Assembly (NCBI GenBank): GCA_014803435.1
Contig: JACYFD010000004.1
Coordinates: 535,095-599,094, forward strand
Length of the DNA: 64,000 nucleotides
From: Cellulosimicrobium terreum
GTDB taxonomy: Bacteria; Actinomycetota; Actinomycetes; Actinomycetales; Cellulomonadaceae
Reading direction: 5' to 3'
Shown here: in pieces, positions 38,442 through 45,575 of the stretch
How positions within the stretch are numbered: position 1 is the first letter of the stretch
How the letters are laid out: each line of letters starts with the position of its first letter
Made by a program: the position numbers and the translations under genes
Notes under the pieces: model-generated
Seen by the model: only the letters and a program-made list of their open reading frames with translations
What the model was told of the DNA's origin: nothing
Database searches by the model: none

Positions 38442-39388
38442 ATCCCCTCCTGGGCGATGGACGCGACGAGCGTCCCGTCCTGCGCGAAGACCCGAGCTGC
38501 ACCGAGGCCGCGGCCGCCCTGCGCGCTCGACGTCGACTGGACGTAGAGCAGCCACTCGTCGACCCGGACGTCCCGGTGCCACCACATCGCGTGGTCCAGG
38601 CTCGCGATGGACATGCCGGGCGTGACCCACGCGACGCCGGCCTCGCGCAGGATCGGCTCGAGCATCACCTGGTCGCACGCGTAGGCCATCAGGGCCCGGT
38701 GCAGGAGCTGGTCGTCGCCGACGTCGCCGCGCGCCCGCATCCAGACCATCTGGTGGTCCGTGGGCTCGCTGTCGGGGCTGAGGTAGAGCGAGCCGCCGAC
38801 GTGACGCAGCTCGAACGCGGAGTGGTGCGACCAGAACCGCGCGATGGGGTGGTCGATCCCGCCCAGCACCTCGAGGGCCGACGGCACGGTCTCGGGGTCG
38901 GGCGCGTCCGGCATCGTCGAGGAGTGCTCGATCCCGCCCTGGTCCTCCTGGAACGACGCGATCATCGACAGGATCGGCTTGCCGTGCTGGATCGCGTGGG
39001 TGCGCCGCGCACTGAACGAGCGCCCGTCGCGCAGCCGCTCGACCGCGAAGTCGATCGGCACCTCGAGGGCGCCCGGGCGCAGGAAGTACCCGTGCAGGGA
39101 GTGGGGGAGACGTCCGTCCGGGACGGTCCGCCCGGCGGCCAGCACCGCCTGCGCGAGCACCTGTCCGCCGTACACGCGCCCGGTCGGCTGGTGCACGCTC
39201 TCGCCCCGGAAGTGCTCCGGGTCGGCCGCGGAACCGTCGCCGTCGTCGACCTGCACGAGCTGCAGGACGTCGAGGAGGTGGCCCAGCGGGTTGGGGACCT
39301 GCGTCGCCGGGGCGTGCTCGGACGTCGGACCGGGGGACGGCGTGCCGAGGGACGGGGACGGGTCGGGCGCGGTGCGGTCGGTGGCCAC
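38420..39388 (-). CDS. tesB: Acyl-CoA thioesterase II
   Basis: A 322-residue double-hotdog thioesterase of the TesB family, hydrolysing acyl-CoAs to free acid and CoA. Conserved segments are visible: TGRVYGGQVLAQAVLAA, LPHSLHGYFLRPG, FSARRTHAIQHGKPI, and the C-terminal SIASLDHAMWWHRDVRVDEWLLY and GGRGLGAARVF. GTG start with AAGGAG 4 nt upstream. Followed upstream on the same strand by the truncated haemoglobin gene, 26 bp away, so possibly co-transcribed. It is slightly longer than E. coli TesB because of an N-terminal Pro/Ser-rich tail. Confidence 0.93.
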   Translation of the reverse strand: MATDRTAPDPSPSLGTPSPGPTSEHAPATQVPNPLGHLLDVLQLVQVDDGDGSAADPEHFRGESVHQPTGRVYGGQVLAQAVLAAGRTVPDGRLPHSLHGYFLRPGALEVPIDFAVERLRDGRSFSARRTHAIQHGKPILSMIASFQEDQGGIEHSSTMPDAPDPETVPSALEVLGGIDHPIARFWSHHSAFELRHVGGSLYLSPDSEPTDHQMVWMRARGDVGDDQLLHRALMAYACDQVMLEPILREAGVAWVTPGMSIASLDHAMWWHRDVRVDEWLLYVQSTSSAQGGRGLGAARVFAQDGTLVASIAQEGMVRLPAL

Positions 39389-39414
39389 GGGGCTCCTTCG
39401 CTCGGTGGGAGTGC

Positions 39415-39894
39415 TCAGTCGTCGAACGTGTTGAGCATCGAGTGCGCGGCGCGCTCCAGGTAGTCCCACAGCGTCGCCTCCTGGATCGGCGCCAGGTGCA
39501 GCGACCCGACGGCCGCACGCATGTGCGTGAGCCAGCGGTCGCGCGCGTCGGGGTTGACCTTGAAGGGCGCGTGGCGCATGCGGAGCCGCGGGTGGCCGCG
39601 CTGCTCGCTGTACGTCGTCGGGCCGCCCCAGTACTGCTCGAGGAACGCCGTGAGCCGCCAGCGGGCCGGCCCCAGGTCCTCCTCGGGGTACATCGGGCGC
39701 AGCACCGGGTCGGTCGCGACACCCTCGTAGAAGGCGTCGACGAGCCGCACGAAGGTCTCGTGCCCGCCGACCTCGTCGTAGAACGTGCGGCTCGGGCGGG
39801 TGGGAGTCGCCGGCGTGGACCCGTTCGTCATGCCGGCGACGGGCAGGGAGAGCCCCGTCGGGCCGGTCGGGCGGGGGGCTGGCTGGGACGTCAC
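39415..39894 (-). CDS. glbO: Group II truncated haemoglobin (trHbO)
   Basis: A 159-residue globin. The 2-over-2 fold residues are visible: Tyr-B10 in FYEGV, Tyr-CD1 in PMYP, the proximal His in RMRHAPF (about His108) and Trp-G8 in RDRWLTHM, with YWGGP typical of trHbO. Binds O2/NO or handles peroxide. The GTG at 39894 gives a 25-residue Pro-rich tail; an ATG at 39831 would yield a more typical 138-residue protein, so the start is uncertain. Lies just upstream of tesB on the same strand. Confidence 0.92.
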   Translation of the reverse strand: MTSQPAPRPTGPTGLSLPVAGMTNGSTPATPTRPSRTFYDEVGGHETFVRLVDAFYEGVATDPVLRPMYPEEDLGPARWRLTAFLEQYWGGPTTYSEQRGHPRLRMRHAPFKVNPDARDRWLTHMRAAVGSLHLAPIQEATLWDYLERAAHSMLNTFDD

Positions 39895-39955
39895 CGGCCC
39901 ATCATCGCACCGCCGCTCGGGCGTGCGCCCCGCCCGGCGGCCGGCGTGCGCGGAC

Positions 39956-41710
39956 TCACAGTCCCAGGTCCGCGAGCTGCGGGAGGTTCTCCCGGACGAC
40001 GGCGCGCGCCTCGGCGGCGCTCTCGGCGGCGAGCGCGAGGTGCGCGAGCCGGCGGCACTCGTCGAGGTCGACCTCGCGCAGGAGCGCTGCGACGTCGGGG
40101 ATGGCGCGCGCCGTCATGGACAGGGACGTGACGCCGAGGCCGACGAGCACGACCGCGAGCACGGGGTGCGACGCCGCCTCGCCGCACACGCCCACGGGCC
40201 GACCCTGCTGTGCACCGCCTGCGCAGCTTGCCGCGACGAGGTGCAGGACGGCGGGCTGCCACGGGTCGGACAGCTCGGCGAGGGAACCGAGCAGGCGGTC
40301 CGCCGCCATCGTGTACTGCGTGAGGTCGTTGGTGCCGATCGACGCGAACGCCGCGCGCGCGAGGATGGGTCCGGCGAGGAGGGCCGCGCTCGGGACCTCG
40401 ATCATGACTCCGGCGACGTCGAGACCGTGCGCATGGCACCGCTCGACGAACCACTCCGTCTCCGCGACCGTCGAGACCATCGGGGCCATGACCCACACCT
40501 CGGCGTCCTCGGCGGCTGCGGCCTGGGAGATCGCGTCGAGCTGCTCCTCGAGCAGGTCCGGCCAGCGGGCGGCCGTGCGCAGACCGCGCACGCCGAGCGC
40601 CGGGTTGGCCTCGTCCGCGACGGTGAGGAAGTGCAGCGGCTTGTCCGCGCCCGAGTCGAGCGTGCGGATGACGACCTTGCGGCCGCCGAAGGCGCCGAAC
40701 ACCGTCCGGTAGGCCTCGACCTGCTCGGCGACGGTGGGCGGCTGCTCACGGTCGAGGAAGCAGAACTCGGAGCGGAACAGCCCCACCCCCTCGGCGTTCG
40801 CCTCCGCCGCGGGCGCGGCGCCCGCCGGGTCGCCGACGTTCGCGAGGAGCTGGACCCGGTGCCCGTCGCGCGTGCGCCCGGTGCCGTCGAACGTGCGGAC
40901 CTGCTGCGACCGGGCGCGCGCGGCCGCGACCTGCTCGGGCGACGGGTGCACGACGACGGTCCCCGCGGACCCGTCGACCAGCACGAGGTCGCCGGCCGCG
41001 AGGGCCTCGCTGGCGCCGGTGGCCGCGACCACGGCGGGGATGCCCATGGCGTTCGCGACGATCGCGGTGTGCGACGTCGGGCCGGCGCCGTCCGTCACGA
41101 TCGCGAGGACGCGGGACGGGTCGAGCGCCGCGGTGGCCGACGGCGCGAGGTCGGGCGCGACGAGGACGAACGGCTCGCTGTGCTCCGGGACGCCCGGGGC
41201 CGGGCGGTCCGTGAGCGCCGCCACGAGGCGGTCACGCACGTCCGCGACGTCCCGGGCGCGCTCGGCGAAGTACCCGCCGAGCTCGATGAACTGGCGTGCG
41301 ACGTCGTCGGCTGCCTCCCAGACCGCGCGCTCCGGGACCAGGTGCTCCTCCAGGACGCGGCGGCGGGCGTCCGCCGCGAGCGTCGGGTCGGTCGCCATCG
41401 CGGCGGTGGCCTCGAGGACGTCGCGCGTCTCTCCGCTCGACGCCGCGGCGGCGCGCTCGAGGTCCTGCGCGACCCGTCGCGCAGCGGCGTCGATGCGGTC
41501 CGCCTGCGCCTCGAGGTCCTCCCGCGGCGCGAGGCGCACGCCGGGCGAGGGCTCCCCGATCGGCTCCGGCATCAGCACGACCGGTCCGACGACGGTGCCC
41601 GCGCACACGCCGATCCCCGTGATCGTCCCGGTGGCCGCACCCGCGGCCGGCGCCCCCCGGCCGCCCGTCGGGCGCGCGGTGCCCGTCCCGTCCTGCATCC
41701 CGACCGTCAC
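39956..41710 (-). CDS. ptsI: PTS enzyme I (phosphoenolpyruvate-protein phosphotransferase)
   Basis: A 584-residue EI, the usual length. The swivelling phosphohistidine domain carries GPTSHTAIVA (His214), followed by the PEP-binding barrel (GVGLFRSEFCFLDREQPP, RTLDSGADKPLHFL, EVWVMAPMVST, FASIGTNDLTQYTMAADR, PVGVCGEAAS). It passes phosphate from PEP to HPr in the sugar phosphotransferase system. GTG with AGGAG upstream. An EIIB gene starts divergently 249 bp away; HPr and EIIC genes are not in the window. Confidence 0.95.
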   Translation of the reverse strand: MTVGMQDGTGTARPTGGRGAPAAGAATGTITGIGVCAGTVVGPVVLMPEPIGEPSPGVRLAPREDLEAQADRIDAAARRVAQDLERAAAASSGETRDVLEATAAMATDPTLAADARRRVLEEHLVPERAVWEAADDVARQFIELGGYFAERARDVADVRDRLVAALTDRPAPGVPEHSEPFVLVAPDLAPSATAALDPSRVLAIVTDGAGPTSHTAIVANAMGIPAVVAATGASEALAAGDLVLVDGSAGTVVVHPSPEQVAAARARSQQVRTFDGTGRTRDGHRVQLLANVGDPAGAAPAAEANAEGVGLFRSEFCFLDREQPPTVAEQVEAYRTVFGAFGGRKVVIRTLDSGADKPLHFLTVADEANPALGVRGLRTAARWPDLLEEQLDAISQAAAAEDAEVWVMAPMVSTVAETEWFVERCHAHGLDVAGVMIEVPSAALLAGPILARAAFASIGTNDLTQYTMAADRLLGSLAELSDPWQPAVLHLVAASCAGGAQQGRPVGVCGEAASHPVLAVVLVGLGVTSLSMTARAIPDVAALLREVDLDECRRLAHLALAAESAAEARAVVRENLPQLADLGL

Positions 41711-41959
41711 GACTCGCTCCTGACCGCTGTCCCGTGCACGGCACCGTACCCGAGCCTGCGCACAGGTCGCACACGCAGCACAGGGATGTTGCCACCACGT
41801 CTCGTCCAGGTTCCGACCCGGTGACGACCGTGGCAGGAGACTAGGCTGAGCACAGGTGCTCGGACCCTCGACACCCCGGGACGCGACATCCCGGACCCTG
41901 CACCCCGAACCCGACCCGTGCGGACCCAGCCCGCCACTCGCCCCAGGAGACGACATCCG

Positions 41960-42205
41960 ATGAGCACCCCCGCGGACCAGAAGGCACAGCACATCCTCGA
42001 CGCCCTCGGCGGGCAGGCCAACGTCGTGGACCTGGAGCCGTGCATCACGCGACTGCGCGTCGAGGTCACGGACCCCGACCTGGTCGACGAGGCGCGGCTC
42101 AAGGCCACGGGAGCGTTCGGCGTGGTCCGCTCCGGCCGGATCGTCCAGGTCATCGTCGGCCCGGAGGCCGACAACCTCGCGGCCGAGCTCGACGGCCTGC
42201 GCTGA
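41960..42205 (+). CDS. Stand-alone PTS EIIB domain (glucose/N-acetylglucosamine type)
   Basis: An 81-residue protein that is a complete EIIB domain of the glucose superfamily. The phosphorylated Cys28 sits in LEPCITRLRVEV, and the end KATGAFGVVRSGRIVQVIVG is typical. ATG with AGGAGA upstream. It lies divergent from ptsI and convergent with the mscS gene. EIIB normally works with an EIIC permease, which is not adjacent; it may serve a permease encoded elsewhere or play a regulatory role. Confidence 0.9.
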   Translation: MSTPADQKAQHILDALGGQANVVDLEPCITRLRVEVTDPDLVDEARLKATGAFGVVRSGRIVQVIVGPEADNLAAELDGLR

Positions 42206-42212
42206 GCGGCCT

Positions 42213-42234
42213 GCGCCCGGTCAGGCCCGGGCGC
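42213..42234. terminator. Convergent hairpin, EIIB / mscS
   Basis: GCGCCCGG and CCGGGCGC form an 8-bp stem around a six-base loop in the 15-bp gap between the two converging stops; the mscS stop lies in the loop. Confidence 0.6.
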
Positions 42235-43240
42235 GCTCGGTGGTCCGGCCCTCGGGCTCCTCGCCGTCCTCCGGCTCGGCGGGCGGCTTGCGGTCGAGCA
42301 GGACGACCTGCTGGGCTCCCGCGAGGGGGATCCCGGCCGCGGTGAGCGCGTCGCGCACGCCGATGCGCAGGGCCCGGGCGACCTCCCACTGCATCGCCGC
42401 CTGGGTCTTCACCGAGACCTTGAAGCGCAACGCCTCCGCCGACAGGTCCTCGACGCCGATGACCTCGGGCGGCTCGAGGAGGTAGGTCGACAGCACCGGG
42501 TCGTCGGACACCTCCTGGCTCGCCCCCTCCAGCGCCGCCCGCACGGCGGTCACGTCCGCGTAGTAGGCGACACGGACGTCCACGCTGGCCCGCGCCCACT
42601 CCTGGGACATGTTGCCCGTGCGCAGGATCTCGCCGTTGCGCACGTACCAGACCGTCCCGGACGCGTCGCGGACCTTGGTGACGCGCAGGGCGACCTCCTC
42701 GACGGTCCCGGTGACCTCCCCGAAGTCCACGACGTCGCCGACCCCGTACTGGTCCTCGAGCAGCATGAACGTCCCCGACAGGAAGTCCTTGACCAGGCTC
42801 TGCGCGCCGAAGCCCAGCGCCACCCCGGCGATGCCGGCCGACGCGAGGAACGGGCCGATGTTGAGGCCCAGCTCGGCGAGGACCATGAGGAAGATGGTCG
42901 CGCCGACGAGGATGTTCGCGGCCGAGCGCAGCACCGAGCCGATGGTACGGGCGCGCGCCGCGCGCCGTGCGTTCGCGAGCGGGTTGGTGCGCAGGATCGC
43001 CGAGACCGCCTCGGTCCGGCCCAGGGCGCCGAGCCGTGAGGACGACTGCGTGCCCTCGGCGATGCGTTCGGTGACGCCGCGGATGAGGCGGCGCAGGACG
43101 GCGAGGGAGACCGCCCCGATCACGACGATGAGGATCACGCGCAGCGGGACCCCGACGAACCACGTCAACCAGTCGTCGGGGTTGCTCGGGTCGAAGCCGT
43201 CCGAGCCCGTCGGGACGCCGCCGAGGAAGGTGGGGAGCAT
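42221..43240 (-). CDS. MscS-family mechanosensitive channel
   Basis: A 339-residue small-conductance channel. There are transmembrane segments at about 30-52, 105-125 and the pore-lining TM3 (IAGVALGFGAQSLVKDFLSG), followed by the beta domain (MLLEDQYGVGDVVDFGEVTGTVEEVALRVTKVRDASG, VRNGEIL) and a cytoplasmic vestibule domain. Opens on membrane tension to release solutes under osmotic downshock. ATG lies 6 nt after TAGCCT, suggesting a leaderless transcript. Confidence 0.93.
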   Translation of the reverse strand: MLPTFLGGVPTGSDGFDPSNPDDWLTWFVGVPLRVILIVVIGAVSLAVLRRLIRGVTERIAEGTQSSSRLGALGRTEAVSAILRTNPLANARRAARARTIGSVLRSAANILVGATIFLMVLAELGLNIGPFLASAGIAGVALGFGAQSLVKDFLSGTFMLLEDQYGVGDVVDFGEVTGTVEEVALRVTKVRDASGTVWYVRNGEILRTGNMSQEWARASVDVRVAYYADVTAVRAALEGASQEVSDDPVLSTYLLEPPEVIGVEDLSAEALRFKVSVKTQAAMQWEVARALRIGVRDALTAAGIPLAGAQQVVLLDRKPPAEPEDGEEPEGRTTERARA

Positions 43241-43246
43241 GTCGGC

Positions 43247-43252
43247 AGGCTA
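43247..43252 (-). promoter_or_regulatory. Candidate -10 (TAGCCT) for leaderless mscS
   Basis: On the minus strand TAGCCT ends 6 nt before the ATG and no ribosome site is present, so the transcript should begin at the start codon. Confidence 0.5.
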
Positions 43253-43317
43253 CCCGCCGCTCCTGACCGGCCCGGGGCGCGCCGGGGGGAGCGCCTGCCC
43301 TCGGGCCCGCGTTCTGG

Positions 43318-43323
43318 CAGGAT
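43318..43323 (+). promoter_or_regulatory. malQ: Candidate -10 (CAGGAT) for leaderless malQ
   Basis: CAGGAT ends 7 nt before the GTG at 43331 with no ribosome site between, consistent with a leaderless message. Confidence 0.45.
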
Positions 43324-43330
43324 TCGGTGC

Positions 43331-45511
43331 GTGAACCGACGCGAGCAGGACGACCTTCCCGAGCCGTTGGTGCAGCTGGCCGAGGCGCACGGGGTCGCGT
43401 CCGACTTCTGGGGCTTCGACGGCACGCGCCGTCAGGTGCGCGCGTCCACCCTCGTCGCCGTCCTCGAGTCGCTCGGGGTCCCGTCGTCGTCACCCGAGAA
43501 GGTCGCGGTCAGCCTCGAGCACTCGCGCGACGACGAGTGGCGCCAGCTGCTCCCGCCGACCGTCGTCGCCCGCCAGGGCGTCGCGCTCGAGGTCCCGGTG
43601 CACGTCGAGGACGGGGACGCGGTCGAGGTCTGGGTCGAGCTCGAGGCCGTGCAGGGTCCCGACCGCGTCCGGCACGGTGCGCACCGTGCCGAGCGCGAGC
43701 GGCGCTCGCTGGAGCAGGTGGACGTCTTCGTCGAGCCGCGGACGGTCGACGGCCGCCGGGTCGGTCGTGCGACGTTCGAGCTCCCCGCCGACCTCCCGCT
43801 CGGGTGGCACGAGCTGCACGCGACGAGCGCGGGGACCGGGGCGCGCGCGACGCTCGTCGTGACCCCGGACCGGCTCGGTGCGCCGCCGCGGCGGGACGGA
43901 CGCGCCGCGTGGGGCTTCATGGCCCAGCTGTACTCGGTGCGCTCGCGCGCGTCGTGGGGCGTCGGGGACCTCGCGGACCTCGCGGACCTCGCGTGGCTCG
44001 CCGCCCGTGAGGCGGGCGCGGACTTCCTCCTCGTCAACCCGCTGCACGCGGCCGAGCCGCGGACGCCGATGACCCCGTCCCCGTACCTGCCCACGAGCCG
44101 GCGGTTCGTCAACCCGCTCTACGTCCGGGTGGAGGACATCCGGGAGACCGGCTACCTGTCCGCGGCCGACCGCTCGCTCGTGGAGTGGGCGTTCGACCCC
44201 GTCCGCGACCACGGGTCCGACCCCGGACCGGTCGACCGCGACGCAGCCTGGGAGGCGAAGAAGGCGGCGCTCGAGGTCGTGTTCGCCGCACCCCGGTCCA
44301 CCGCCCGCGAGGCCGCGTTCCGCGAGTTCCGCGCCGGTCAGGGCAAGGGGCTGGAGGACTTCGCCACGTGGTGCGCGATCGCCGACCATCTCGGCGACCA
44401 GGAGTGGCCGCCGGACCTGTCCGACCCGACGAGCGCGGCGGTCGGCGCCCTGCGTGAGCAGCTGTCGGACGCCGTCGACCTCTACTGCTGGTTGCAGTGG
44501 GTCGCCGACGAGCAGCTGCGCGTGGCGCAGCGGACCGCGCGCGAGGCGGGGATGGCGGTCGGGATCATGCACGACCTCGCCGTCGGGGTGCACCCCGAGG
44601 GTGCGGACGCGTGGGCGAACAAGGGCGTCCTCGCGCGCGGCGTGTCCGTGGGGGCTCCTCCCGACATGTACAACCAGCAGGGGCAGAACTGGTCCCAGCC
44701 CCCCTGGCACCCGCGCGCGCTCGCCCGGGCCGGGTACGCGCCGTACCGCGACATGCTCCGCACCGTGCTGCGTCATGCTGGCGCCATCCGGATCGACCAC
44801 GTCATCGGGCTCTTCCGGCTCTGGTGGATCCCGGGCGGCGCGCGTGCCGACGCGGGCGCGTACGTGCACTACGACCACGAGGCCCTCGTCGGCATCCTGT
44901 GCCTCGAGGCGCAGCGTGCCGGCGCCACGGTCATCGGCGAGGACCTGGGGGTCTTCGAGCCCTGGGTGCGCGAGTACCTCACGGACCGCGGGGTGCTCGG
45001 CACGTCGGTGCTCTGGTTCGAGAAGACCGACGACGGCGCGCCCCTCCCGCCCGAGGACTACCGGCCGCTCACGCTCGCCACCGTCACGACGCACGACCTG
45101 CCGCCCACGGCGGGCTACCTCGCCGGGGAGCACGTCGAGCTGCGCGAGCGTCTCGGCGTCCTCACCGAGCCGGTCGCGGACGTGCGGCGCAAGGCACGGG
45201 TCGAGCGCGAGGGCATGGTCGCGTTCTTGCGCGAGCGTCACCTCGTCGGCGACGACCCGTCGGAGCGTGAGCTCGTCGAGGCCCTGCACCAGGTGATCCG
45301 GCAGTCCCCGGCGGCCCTGCTCGGGGTCTCACTCGCGGACGCGGTGGGGGAGCGGCGCTCGCAGAACCAGCCCGGCACCGACCGCGAGTACCCCAACTGG
45401 CGGGTCCCGCTGGGAGATCCGTCGGGCAACGTCGTCATGCTCGAGGACCTGTTCGACAACGCCCGCCTGCGCTCGCTCGCGAAGGCGATGGACGACCCCC
45501 TGCCGACGTAG
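43331..45511 (+). CDS. malQ: 4-alpha-glucanotransferase (amylomaltase, GH77)
   Basis: A 726-residue GH77 enzyme that transfers alpha-1,4-glucan chains in maltodextrin metabolism. An N-terminal all-beta extension (about 1-175), common in actinobacterial MalQ, precedes the catalytic barrel. Active-site motifs: the nucleophile Asp in RIDHVIGLFRLWWIP, the acid Glu in VIGEDLG, and the third acid in TTHDLPPTAGYL; NQQGQNW is also conserved. The GTG start appears leaderless. Followed by a strong bidirectional terminator. Confidence 0.95.
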   Translation: MNRREQDDLPEPLVQLAEAHGVASDFWGFDGTRRQVRASTLVAVLESLGVPSSSPEKVAVSLEHSRDDEWRQLLPPTVVARQGVALEVPVHVEDGDAVEVWVELEAVQGPDRVRHGAHRAERERRSLEQVDVFVEPRTVDGRRVGRATFELPADLPLGWHELHATSAGTGARATLVVTPDRLGAPPRRDGRAAWGFMAQLYSVRSRASWGVGDLADLADLAWLAAREAGADFLLVNPLHAAEPRTPMTPSPYLPTSRRFVNPLYVRVEDIRETGYLSAADRSLVEWAFDPVRDHGSDPGPVDRDAAWEAKKAALEVVFAAPRSTAREAAFREFRAGQGKGLEDFATWCAIADHLGDQEWPPDLSDPTSAAVGALREQLSDAVDLYCWLQWVADEQLRVAQRTAREAGMAVGIMHDLAVGVHPEGADAWANKGVLARGVSVGAPPDMYNQQGQNWSQPPWHPRALARAGYAPYRDMLRTVLRHAGAIRIDHVIGLFRLWWIPGGARADAGAYVHYDHEALVGILCLEAQRAGATVIGEDLGVFEPWVREYLTDRGVLGTSVLWFEKTDDGAPLPPEDYRPLTLATVTTHDLPPTAGYLAGEHVELRERLGVLTEPVADVRRKARVEREGMVAFLRERHLVGDDPSERELVEALHQVIRQSPAALLGVSLADAVGERRSQNQPGTDREYPNWRVPLGDPSGNVVMLEDLFDNARLRSLAKAMDDPLPT

Positions 45512-45521
45512 TACCGCAGTC

Positions 45522-45563
45522 GGTCGGGGTGGGGTGGGGCGCGCGCCCCGCCCCACCCCGACC
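45522..45563. terminator. Convergent hairpin terminator, malQ / pepN
   Basis: GGTCGGGGTGGGG on one side and CCCCACCCCGACC on the other, with an inner GGGGCG/CGCCCC extension, make a very GC-rich, nearly perfect stem between the converging stops. Confidence 0.85.
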
Positions 45564-45575
45564 TTGCTGGTGACG

